A stretch of DNA of 13,961 bases from Clostridia bacterium (lineage in GTDB: Bacteria > Bacillota_A > Clostridia > Oscillospirales > Acutalibacteraceae): contig JAFSAK010000094.1 of assembly GCA_017441045.1 (NCBI GenBank), positions 1 through 13,961 on the forward strand, given 5' to 3'. The notes under the pieces were generated by a model, which ran no database searches, had not been told where the DNA came from, and was given only the letters and a program-made list of their open reading frames with translations. This document shows, one piece after another, positions 6,475 through 12,530 of the stretch. Within the stretch, counting starts at the first letter, position 1. Each line of letters opens with the position of its first letter. A program made the translations under genes and the position numbers.

Positions 6475-6565
6475 AACAACGCTTTTGAAAAAGTTGTATC
6501 TTAACGAAAGCTAACAGGATAAAATCGAATTTAATTTTTCCGTTTTATTCTTAAAGGAGAAGATT

Positions 6566-7633
6566 ATGTTTACAGTTATAAAGGCCGCTTTAGGCAAACT
6601 GAAAAGTGTTGTCTTTAGCCGCACCCCCTTAATAGCCGTACTTTGTATCGCCTGTATTATTTCATCGGTTATGCTGGGCTTTAGTGTCCGTACATTTAAT
6701 ATAACCGATGGCAGCAGCACCTTTACTATCCGCTCTCTTGCAGGGGATATTAATTCGGCGCTAAAACTTGTTGATTTAAAATCAAATAACTTTCGTGTTA
6801 TGACCACCTGCGTTAACGGAAATGTAACCGATGTTGAAATCGCGTATACCTTCCCCGTTTTCGTAACCGTTGGTGAAAAAACAACCGAAATCGCTGCGGT
6901 TAAGTCCACCGTTCAAGAAATTCTAACCGAAATGGGCTTAAGTGTTGATGAAGATGATATGGTAGAGCCCTCTGCCGATACACTTCTCACCGAAACCGCT
7001 TATATCGACTTTGCCGATATTGAATACGTTTCAGGAAGTTATACCAAAACCGTTCCCTGCAAAACCGAGGTTATCTATTCGAGGGAAAAAGCCGAGGGAA
7101 CAACCACCGTTAATCAGGGCAGCGACGGTGAAGAACTTATTGAATATACCGCAAAGGTAGTAAACGGCGTTACCGTTGAAACCGTAGTTAATAAAGTGAC
7201 CGTGCTTTCCAAGGTTAAAAACACCCAGAAAATCATCGGCACAAGAAAACAAGCGGTTATGACAAGCAATGATGTTAAGGCCATATCGGTACTTAAACCC
7301 GCAAAACCCATTGACCTTGATAAAAACGGTCGCCCCGTAAGTTATAAGGCAATGAAAACCGTTCAGGCAACTGCGTATTCAAGGGATGCTATCTGCTCAA
7401 CAGGTGTTCCTACCTGCCCCGGTCGTATTGCGGTTAACCCCGATATCATTCCTTACGGCACAAAAATGTATATCGTTTCAAGTGACGGAAAATATGTTTA
7501 CGGATATGCCATCGCGGCAGATACGGGCGGATTCATTAAATCAAGACCTACAAATGTAGACCTATTTATGAGTTCATCATCCCAAACCAGTGCCTTTGGA
7601 AGAAGAAACGTTGATATCTATATACTTGAATAA
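6566..7633 (+). CDS. Membrane-anchored G5 and 3D domain protein, YabE/Rpf-like cell-wall enzyme
   Basis: 355 residues; AAAGGAG lies 6 nt before the ATG. A basic N-terminus is followed by one membrane segment (about 21-40), so the rest should be outside the cell. Next comes a DUF348-type ubiquitin-like unit (about 95-140, TVGEKTTEIAAVKSTVQEILTEMG), then a G5 domain (about 150-227) with the usual KTVPCKTEV...VNGVTVE pattern. The C-terminal 3D domain (about 266-355) begins ATAYS and has the three aspartates that name it: Asp319 in ADTGG, Asp332 in NVDLF and Asp350 in VDIYIL. The 3D fold resembles the catalytic core of lytic transglycosylases such as MltA, and YabE-like proteins are placed with wall remodelling and resuscitation-promoting factors. 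It is a single-gene unit with a strong promoter and its own terminator. Substrate and exact cleavage are inferred from the family. Confidence 0.9.
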   Translation: MFTVIKAALGKLKSVVFSRTPLIAVLCIACIISSVMLGFSVRTFNITDGSSTFTIRSLAGDINSALKLVDLKSNNFRVMTTCVNGNVTDVEIAYTFPVFVTVGEKTTEIAAVKSTVQEILTEMGLSVDEDDMVEPSADTLLTETAYIDFADIEYVSGSYTKTVPCKTEVIYSREKAEGTTTVNQGSDGEELIEYTAKVVNGVTVETVVNKVTVLSKVKNTQKIIGTRKQAVMTSNDVKAISVLKPAKPIDLDKNGRPVSYKAMKTVQATAYSRDAICSTGVPTCPGRIAVNPDIIPYGTKMYIVSSDGKYVYGYAIAADTGGFIKSRPTNVDLFMSSSSQTSAFGRRNVDIYILE

Positions 7634-7635
7634 TC

Positions 7636-7663
7636 AAAAGCCACCGATTTCGGTGGCTTTTTT
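7636..7663 (+). terminator. Intrinsic terminator after the 3D-domain gene
   Basis: AAAAGCCACCG (7636-7646) and CGGTGGCTTTT (7651-7661) form a perfect 11-bp stem with loop ATTT and six T at 7658-7663. It begins 3 nt after the stop codon. Confidence 0.95.
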
Positions 7664-7672
7664 ATTGAAAAC

Positions 7673-7702
7673 CAGACAAAAATATGATAATATTGATATA
7701 AT
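7673..7702 (+). promoter_or_regulatory. Possible promoter of the methyltransferase-ppa unit
   Basis: TATAAT at 7697-7702 is exact; CAGACA at 7673-7678 is a weak -35 with an 18-nt spacer. A TTGAAA at 7665-7670 could pair instead with GATAAT at 7686-7691, but the spacer is then 15 nt. Some promoter is expected since a strong terminator ends just before. Confidence 0.45.
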
Positions 7703-7720
7703 TAATAACTGACTTTCTAT

Positions 7721-7748
7721 GTTGCTTACCTCTGATGAGGGAGGCAAC
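7721..7748 (+). promoter_or_regulatory. Leader hairpin upstream of the methyltransferase gene
   Basis: GTTGCTTACCTC and GAGGGAGGCAAC form a 12-bp stem with one A-G mismatch, one G-U pair and a 4-nt loop (TGAT). No T run follows, so it is not a simple terminator. It lies 32 nt before the ATG. A regulatory or mRNA-stabilising role is possible; it matches no riboswitch class I recognise. Confidence 0.5.
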
Positions 7749-7780
7749 CAATGGTTACCGTTTAAGAAAGAGAATATTTT

Positions 7781-8374
7781 ATGGATATAATCGAACATTA
7801 CGATAAATTGGTAAATGAAAACAACGACCCTGTATATGACCCTCAACCATTAAAAGAATATATGGATAAGTGGGACGGTACAGATTTTATAGACGCTTTG
7901 CGGCTCGACAAAGAAAAGACAGTTTTAGAAATCGGTGTCGGCACCGGCCGCCTGGCGTTAAAAACCATTCCGTTTTGCAAAAAATTCACCGGCATTGATA
8001 TATCACCAAAAACGATTGATAGAGCAAGCCAAAACTTATCAAAATATCAAAATGTTGAACTAATTTGTGATGATTTTATTACACATTCATTCAGTTGTAA
8101 ATTTGATATTATATATTCATCTTTAACCTTTATGCATATAAAAGAAAAACTAGAGTGCATAAATAAAATATCACACCTTTTAAACTTTAACGGACGCTTT
8201 ATAATATCAATTGATAAAAATCAAAACAAGTATATAGAGTACGATAATAGAAAACTTGAGATTTATCCCGATAATCCAAACGACATACAGACATATATAA
8301 AAAAATCCAATTTAGTATCATTGGATTGTATAGAAACCGAATTTGCATATATTTTTGTAAGTTCTAAAGCATAA
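7781..8374 (+). CDS. Class I SAM-dependent methyltransferase, substrate unknown
   Basis: 197 residues. Motif I is VLEIGVGTGRLA (about 48-59), the SAM-binding acid is Asp73 in FTGIDIS, followed by ICDDF (95-99) and FDIIYSSLTFMHI (108-120), the usual order for a Rossmann-fold methyltransferase. This places it in the UbiE/small-molecule type (Methyltransf_11/25), but nothing shows the substrate. The N-terminal IEHYDKLVNENNDPVYDPQPLKEYMDKWDG precedes the core. The ribosome site is weak (AAAGAG, 8 nt from the ATG). Base use is clearly richer in A and T than in the flanking genes, with many AAA, AAT and ATA codons, suggesting a separate origin. ppa starts 18 nt after its stop, so the two are probably cotranscribed. 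Confidence 0.85.
   Translation: MDIIEHYDKLVNENNDPVYDPQPLKEYMDKWDGTDFIDALRLDKEKTVLEIGVGTGRLALKTIPFCKKFTGIDISPKTIDRASQNLSKYQNVELICDDFITHSFSCKFDIIYSSLTFMHIKEKLECINKISHLLNFNGRFIISIDKNQNKYIEYDNRKLEIYPDNPNDIQTYIKKSNLVSLDCIETEFAYIFVSSKA
8326..8353 (+). promoter_or_regulatory. Weak candidate promoter for ppa inside the methyltransferase gene
   Basis: TTGTAT (8326-8331), a 16-nt spacer and TATATT (8348-8353) lie within the 3' end of the methyltransferase frame. An own promoter would be sensible for an essential enzyme, but the AT-rich context makes chance matches likely. Confidence 0.25.
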
Positions 8375-8392
8375 ACGAAAGAAGGAATAATT

Positions 8393-8926
8393 ATGGCAAA
8401 TATATGGCATGATATTGACCCCCGTAGAATAACACCCGAGGATTTTATATGCGTTATTGAGATTCCGAAGGGAAGCAAAAAGAAGTATGAACTTGATAAG
8501 GAAACGGGATTTATAATTCTCGACCGTATTCTTCACACTTCAACCCACTATCCCGCCAACTACGGTTTTATTCCCCGCACATACGGCGATGATAACGACC
8601 CGTTGGATGTTTTGCTCCTTTGCTCCGAGGTTTTAGAGCCATTAACACTTGTACGGGCATACCCCATAGGCTTAATTAAAATGATAGATAATGGCAGGTC
8701 CGATGAAAAGATAATCGCAATTCCCTTTAACGACCCCACCTATAATAACTATAAATCCATCGGCGAACTGCCAACCCATATATTTAACGAAATGCGCCAT
8801 TTCTTCGAAGTTTATAAAACCCTCGAAAATAAAGCTACGGCGGTTGATGAAGTGGCCGACCGCGAGGAGTCCCTTAAGATAATCCAATCCGCCATAGAAA
8901 ATTACGCCGATAAATTTAATAAATAG
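8393..8926 (+). CDS. ppa: Inorganic pyrophosphatase, family I (soluble)
   Basis: 177 residues, typical for bacterial family I enzymes. It hydrolyses pyrophosphate to two phosphates in the cytoplasm, pulling DNA, RNA and aminoacyl-tRNA synthesis forward. The signature DNDPLDVL carries the metal-binding aspartates Asp67, Asp69 and Asp72. Other active-site blocks are present: FICVIEIPKGSKKKYELDKETG, the stretch HYPANYGFIPRTYGDD, and AIPFNDPTY. AGAAGGAA precedes the ATG. Many Firmicutes use family II (DHH) enzymes, so a family I copy is a useful lineage mark. It is the last gene before a terminator and follows the methyltransferase closely, with no obvious functional link. Confidence 0.96.
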   Translation: MANIWHDIDPRRITPEDFICVIEIPKGSKKKYELDKETGFIILDRILHTSTHYPANYGFIPRTYGDDNDPLDVLLLCSEVLEPLTLVRAYPIGLIKMIDNGRSDEKIIAIPFNDPTYNNYKSIGELPTHIFNEMRHFFEVYKTLENKATAVDEVADREESLKIIQSAIENYADKFNK

Positions 8927-8950
8927 CGATTTAAAATCTACAAATATGAA

Positions 8951-8991
8951 AACACCGAGAAAATTTGAAAGTTTTCTCGGTGTTAATTTTT
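8951..8991. terminator. Bidirectional terminator between ppa and the XRE regulator gene
   Basis: AACACCGAGAAAA (8951-8963) and TTTTCTCGGTGTT (8972-8984) form a perfect 13-bp stem with an 8-nt loop. AATTTTT follows on the plus strand, its T run overlapping the stop codon of the convergent minus-strand gene. On the minus strand the stem runs into TTTTCATATTTG, a weaker tail. Confidence 0.9.
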
Positions 8992-9574
8992 ATTTCTTCA
9001 TTAAAAACCAAAGTATAGTCATTATCTGCAAAACTCCGCTTATAATAAATATAAGGTTGAGTTTCGGCAACATATAAAACGTGCTTACAATCACAAATAC
9101 CGATGCGGGTATTATCCAGATAAGCAAAGATACCGAAATAAATTGATAAAGTTTGCTCCACCAACAGCAACCTAAAACCAAATTAACGATGGATGCCGCA
9201 GACAATGCATAAACAAACATATGCCAAGTGGGGTAGGATTTCAGGGTTAATTCGAAAACAAAAAAGAGAACCGCCGCAAGTAACAGTACTAACCCTACGG
9301 AAAGAATGGTTATAATTATCTTATTACGGTGCAAAAGAGGTTTTTTGACCTCTTTGTCGCCTATCATATCATCAATGGTCATACCGAAAAGTTCGGCAAT
9401 GGTGGCAACCACCAATAAATCAGGGAGCCCTTCGCCTCTTTCCCACTTGGAAACCGATTTATCCGAATAATTAAGTTTCTCTGCCAACTCTAATTGGGTA
9501 AGTCCCGCTCTGCGCCTATAACAAGCAAGATTATGGGAAAAATTTTCTTTTAATTTTTCTTCGGTTATATTCAT
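8990..9574 (-). CDS. XRE-family transcriptional regulator with a membrane-embedded C-terminus
   Basis: 194 residues from the ATG at 9574, which has GGAG 5 nt upstream; a GTG at 9601 in frame has no such site. Residues about 12-68 are a Cro/C1-type helix-turn-helix (NLACYRRRAGLTQLELAEKLNYSDKSVSKWERGEGLPDL), of the group common in Clostridia where the wing-side helix reads SVSKWERG. The rest holds four hydrophobic helices (first at about 85-108, last ending LWFLMKK), so the protein should sit in the membrane with its DNA-binding domain in the cytoplasm. The signal it senses is unknown. It lies 81 nt downstream of the SLOG gene on the same strand, and no terminator separates them, so cotranscription is possible. 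Confidence 0.87.
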   Translation of the reverse strand: MNITEEKLKENFSHNLACYRRRAGLTQLELAEKLNYSDKSVSKWERGEGLPDLLVVATIAELFGMTIDDMIGDKEVKKPLLHRNKIIITILSVGLVLLLAAVLFFVFELTLKSYPTWHMFVYALSAASIVNLVLGCCWWSKLYQFISVSLLIWIIPASVFVIVSTFYMLPKLNLIFIISGVLQIMTILWFLMKK

Positions 9575-9655
9575 ATTTTCTCCGTTTTTCTTCTCTACCA
9601 CAAGTAGATTTTTATATTTTATCGAAATTTGTAAATTTTTAAAAGTTTTTATTGG

Positions 9656-10201
9656 CTAAAAAATCCCTTCAAAAAAATCCTCTTGACCGAATTTATAATC
9701 TTTGCAGATATTAACTACTGTTTTGCCTTTTTTTAAAGCATAATTTATGGTGTTTTTCGTGCCGCCTCCAGCTCCATCAAACCAAGTGAGGACATAGTCA
9801 CTATTATCCACCATATATCTATTGCGAATGCTATAGCAACCTCTATGATAATCTTCCGAGGTAAAAACAACCTCATCTGCGGTAGATAAAACCGCTTCGT
9901 AGCGCGATTTCCAGACATCTGTATATGTATCGGATTGGTTTTTAAAGGGTACTGCGCAGATGAGTTTTACGGGATGTGGACAGGCCTTTTTTAAATCTAA
10001 AACCGCTTCAGCAGCTATAATATCAAATCCCATAGCGCCGCCCGTATAAAAGGTATAACACTCATCATCAAAAAGGGATAAAAGAGTTACGGTAAGTTCG
10101 TTTTCGAATTTTATATATTCCTCATTGCTTTTATTTAAAGAAAATGGGAATTTTGAGGGGCGGTATCCCGTGAAGCAACACACTTTAAAGCGCTCTTCCA
10201 T
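9656..10201 (-). CDS. SLOG-family protein, DUF1273/YpsA-like
   Basis: 181 residues, the usual size for YpsA-like proteins. CCFTGYRP near the N-terminus (8-15), TGGAMGFD (53-60), the block YHRGCYSIRNRYMVDNSDYVLTWFDG and the following GGGTKNTINYALKKGKTVVNI are the family marks. The fold is the Rossmann-like SLOG domain, which binds nucleotides or nucleotide-derived ligands; the reaction, if any, is not established. Bacillus YpsA has been linked to cell division and oxidative stress. AAAGGGGG lies 7 nt before the ATG. It shares a divergent promoter region with the Lrp-type regulator and is followed by the membrane XRE regulator. Confidence 0.88.
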   Translation of the reverse strand: MEERFKVCCFTGYRPSKFPFSLNKSNEEYIKFENELTVTLLSLFDDECYTFYTGGAMGFDIIAAEAVLDLKKACPHPVKLICAVPFKNQSDTYTDVWKSRYEAVLSTADEVVFTSEDYHRGCYSIRNRYMVDNSDYVLTWFDGAGGGTKNTINYALKKGKTVVNICKDYKFGQEDFFEGIF

Positions 10202-10234
10202 AACTCTACCCCCTTTAGAACTCGCGTTTTTTAT

Positions 10235-10264
10235 ATAATATCATATTCCTTTCGGCTCTGTCAA
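10235..10264 (-). promoter_or_regulatory. Predicted sigma-A promoter of the SLOG gene
   Basis: TTGACA (10264-10259) is exact, with an 18-nt spacer and TATTAT (10240-10235). The start should be near 10228, about 27 nt before the ATG. The -35 boxes of this promoter and the divergent one are about 40 nt apart. Confidence 0.75.
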
Positions 10265-10303
10265 CTTTTTATGATAATGAGGTTAAATATATTTTTTGTT
10301 TTC

Positions 10304-10332
10304 TTGACTTTAACAGTATATTGGTTTATTAT
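10304..10332 (+). promoter_or_regulatory. Predicted sigma-A promoter of the Lrp/AsnC gene
   Basis: TTGACT (10304-10309), a 17-nt spacer and TATTAT (10327-10332) put transcription near 10339. This also shows that the longer open frame starting at 10271 is not the true gene. Confidence 0.75.
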
Positions 10333-10366
10333 ATGGATAACGAAAGAACGGAAAGACGGTGTGCTT

Positions 10367-10828
10367 ATGGACGCTATCGACCTTAAACTTATAACCCTTC
10401 TTGAAAAGAACGCCAGAACCCCTCTTAAAGAACTTGCCAAAGAGGTTTATCTTTCTTCGCCCGCCACTGCCGCGAGAATTGAACGCCTCGAAAAAGAGGG
10501 CATCATTTCTTCTTATGAAGCGAAACTGGATTTAAAAAAGTTAGGTCTTCCCATAACCGCTTTCATTAACCTTGATTTAGACCCCAAAAGCAAACCCACC
10601 TTCTACCCCTTTATCTGCTCTCATCCCAATGTAATCGAATGCAATTGTGTTACGGGCAGATATTCTCAACTCATAAAGGTGGCTTTTGAAAGCACCGAGG
10701 CACTGGATACCTTTATCGGCGAACTTAATACCTTTGGCCCCACCGAAACCCAGATTGCTTTCTCAACCCCCAAACCGCCTACAAACGCCCGTATCGAAGA
10801 GATTTTAAATATAGAAACCGAGGAATAA
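10367..10828 (+). CDS. Lrp/AsnC-family transcriptional regulator
   Basis: 153 residues from the ATG at 10367, which gives the standard opening MDAIDLKLITLLEKNARTPLKELA. An in-frame GTG two codons earlier (10361) is an equally reachable start, since GGAAAG lies 5 nt before it; ATG 10367 itself has only a weak site. The N-terminal winged helix covers about 1-60 (ELAKEVYLSSPATAARIERLEKEGII), and the RAM ligand and oligomerisation domain covers about 65-150 with the usual INLDLDP and CNCVTGRYSQLIKVAFES strands. Such proteins respond to amino acids or related small molecules, often acting on their own promoter and neighbours. It is followed by a terminator and then pyk, and is divergent from the SLOG gene. 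The targets are not known. Confidence 0.9.
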   Translation: MDAIDLKLITLLEKNARTPLKELAKEVYLSSPATAARIERLEKEGIISSYEAKLDLKKLGLPITAFINLDLDPKSKPTFYPFICSHPNVIECNCVTGRYSQLIKVAFESTEALDTFIGELNTFGPTETQIAFSTPKPPTNARIEEILNIETEE

Positions 10829-10853
10829 ATTTCTTTTTAAGGATAAAAATATT

Positions 10854-10884
10854 AAGGGCAAGGCCAAAAGGTCTTGCCTTTTTT
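10854..10884 (+). terminator. Intrinsic terminator between the Lrp-type gene and pyk
   Basis: The core stem GGCAAGGCC (10857-10865) and GGTCTTGCC (10870-10878), with one G-U pair and loop AAAA, can be extended by AAG against the start of the TTTTTT run (10879-10884). The pyk ribosome site AAAGAGGT begins at 10885, directly after the T run, so this hairpin lies inside the pyk leader of any upstream transcript. Confidence 0.85.
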
Positions 10885-10900
10885 AAAGAGGTTATAAAAT

Positions 10901-12313
10901 ATGAGAAAAACTAAAATTGTTTGCACAATCGGTCCCGCTTGTAATAACCGTGAAACCTTAAAGCAAATGTATTTGGCGGGTATGAATGTAGCCCGTATTA
11001 ACTGTTCCCACGGGGACAAAAACAGTTTAATGGAAACCATCGCTCTTATCAAAAGCGTTCGCGAGGAGCTAAACGCACCCATTGCCATAATGCTTGATAC
11101 CAAGGGCCCCGAATATCGCATCAAAACATTTAAAGATGGAAAAGTATTTTTAAATGACGGGGATACCTTCACCTTCACCGCCCGCGAAATTGAAGGCGAT
11201 GAAAATGCGGTTTCGGTTTCATATAAAAATCTTGCCACCGAACTCACAGCAGGCGATACCATCCTTTTAAATAACGGACTTTTAATTTTTAAAGTTCGGG
11301 AAATCAAGGATGAAGACATTATCTGCGATATAATTTCGGGCGGCGAACTCGGTAACCGCAAGAGTATGAGTTTCCCCGGCAAAGTGCTTAAGCAGAAATA
11401 TTTAAGTGAGCAAGATAAGGAAGATATTTTAATAGGCATCAAGGAAGAAGTGGAATTTATTGCCTGTTCCTTCGTATCTTCAAAGCAAGACCTTCTCGAT
11501 ATCAAGGAATTCATAAAGCAAAACACCGATATATATATTGATTTAATCGCTAAAATTGAAAACCGTTCGGGCGTTGATAACATCGAAGAAATTTGTACCG
11601 CTTGCGATGGGATTATGGTGGCTCGCGGAGATATGGGCGTTGAAATTCCCTTTGAGGAATTGCCCACCATTCAGAAAAAACTTATCACCAAGTGCCGCCT
11701 TCTCGGTAAGCGCATAATAACTGCCACCGAGATGCTTGAATCTATGATTCATAATCCTCGCCCCACCAGAGCCGAAATCAGCGACGTTGCCAATGCGGTT
11801 TACGACGGCACAAGCGCCATTATGCTTTCGGGCGAAACCGCCGCGGGAAAATATCCCGTGCTCACGGTGGAAACTATGTCCAAAATTGCGGAGCAGACCG
11901 AGGAAAACATCAACTATAAAAAACGATTTTATTCCACGGATTTTGAAATTAAAAACGTTGCCGATGCCCTTTCTCATTCTGCCTGCGCGATGTCTATAGA
12001 TATTAAGGCCAAAGCCATCGTAGTTTGTTCCCTTTCGGGAATTACAGCGCGAATGGTTTCCCGTTTCCGCTCTCCCGTTGATATCATCGGTCTCACCGTT
12101 CACGAAAGAACCTGGAGAAAACTCTCGCTTTCCTGGGGCGTTACCCCCGTTATGAGCGAAATTTATAAATCAACCGATGTGCTTTTCTACACAGCCGAAA
12201 ATGTTGCAAAAGAACGCCTCGGACTCAATAAGGGCGATAAAATCGTTATTACGGGCGGCACCACCGACGGAATAACCGGCAACACAAATCTTATAAAAAT
12301 TGAAACGATATAA
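10901..12313 (+). CDS. pyk: Pyruvate kinase
   Basis: 470 residues, the length of pyruvate kinases without the extra C-terminal PEP-utiliser domain. It makes pyruvate and ATP from phosphoenolpyruvate and ADP, the last step of glycolysis. It opens with RKTKIVCTIGPA; Arg32 and Asn34 lie in NVARINCSHG, where the usual Phe before SHG is Cys35. LDTKGPEYRI is followed by the B domain. The active-site signature is LIAKIENRSG with Lys218 and the metal ligand Glu220, then Asp244 in VARGDMGVEIP. ITATEMLESM and PTRAEISDVANAVYDGTSAIMLSGETAAGKYP complete the barrel. The C-terminal domain ends at KIVITGGTTDGITGNTNLIKIETI. AAAGAGGT precedes the ATG by 8 nt. The gene starts just after a terminator with no room for a separate promoter. 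Confidence 0.97.
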   Translation: MRKTKIVCTIGPACNNRETLKQMYLAGMNVARINCSHGDKNSLMETIALIKSVREELNAPIAIMLDTKGPEYRIKTFKDGKVFLNDGDTFTFTAREIEGDENAVSVSYKNLATELTAGDTILLNNGLLIFKVREIKDEDIICDIISGGELGNRKSMSFPGKVLKQKYLSEQDKEDILIGIKEEVEFIACSFVSSKQDLLDIKEFIKQNTDIYIDLIAKIENRSGVDNIEEICTACDGIMVARGDMGVEIPFEELPTIQKKLITKCRLLGKRIITATEMLESMIHNPRPTRAEISDVANAVYDGTSAIMLSGETAAGKYPVLTVETMSKIAEQTEENINYKKRFYSTDFEIKNVADALSHSACAMSIDIKAKAIVVCSLSGITARMVSRFRSPVDIIGLTVHERTWRKLSLSWGVTPVMSEIYKSTDVLFYTAENVAKERLGLNKGDKIVITGGTTDGITGNTNLIKIETI

Positions 12314-12314
12314 C

Positions 12315-12346
12315 AAATCACGGGTGGCTTCTGCCACCCGTGATTT
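12315..12346. terminator. Perfect inverted repeat after pyk, probable terminator
   Basis: AAATCACGGGTGGC (12315-12328) and GCCACCCGTGATTT (12333-12346) form a perfect 14-bp stem with loop TTCT, 1 nt after the pyk stop. The tail is AGTTATAAAC, not a T run, so termination efficiency is uncertain. The AAA/TTT ends make it symmetric and it may act in both directions. Confidence 0.75.
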
Positions 12347-12525
12347 AGTTATAAACTATAAGTTATGAATTTGGCTTTCGCCAAATGTTATGATATCCGC
12401 AAAACAAATAGTTTATGTGTTCGCAAAGAGAACAATATATATCGTCGGCAACGCCGACACCGAAACTTTGCCCATAGGGCAAATCATAACGCGGCACAGC
12501 CGCTCATAACTATTAACTTATAACT
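12347..12525. repeat. Multi-hairpin, MITE-like repeat element between pyk and the GH2 gene
   Basis: This 179-nt gene-free stretch is packed with short inverted repeats. Its ends are a 22-nt imperfect inverted repeat (12347-12368 against 12504-12525, 18 of 22 matching) starting AGTTATAA and ending AGTTATGA. Inside are five hairpins: ATTTGGC/GCCAAAT (12369-12386), TGTTC/GAACA (12418-12434), GTCGGC/GCCGAC (12444-12458), TTTGCCC/GGGCAAA (12467-12483) and GCGGC/GCCGC (12491-12503). The first is flanked by GTTATGA on both sides (12362-12368, 12387-12393) and the last by TCATAAC on both sides (12484-12490, 12504-12510), the reverse complement. No frame of useful length is present. It looks like a small dispersed repeat rather than ordinary intergenic DNA; copies elsewhere in the genome would be expected but cannot be seen here. 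Confidence 0.65.
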
Positions 12526-12530
12526 CTTAA

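Noticed and set aside
7721..7760. Integron attC-like site before the methyltransferase gene
   Set aside because: The GTTGC...GCAAC stem recalls an attC stem, but the conserved RYYYAAC and GTTRRRY ends, the bulged bases and any integrase are absent.
8990..10201. Phage-defence island built on the SLOG gene
   Set aside because: No nuclease, toxin or other effector accompanies the SLOG and XRE genes. The SLOG protein is the common YpsA-like type found in housekeeping contexts.
10271..10366. Longer Lrp-type protein starting at 10271 with a hydrophobic N-terminal segment
   Set aside because: The extra 32 codons cover a good promoter (10304-10332), and the family start MDAIDLKLI lies at 10367. The hydrophobic stretch is translated AT-rich promoter DNA.
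11543..12103. Long minus-strand open frame opposite pyk
   Set aside because: It is a shadow of the pyk coding frame, with no ribosome site and low-complexity composition; pyk is unquestionable on the plus strand.
12347..12525. CRISPR array
   Set aside because: The repeats are short, differ from each other, lack regular spacers, and no cas gene is nearby.
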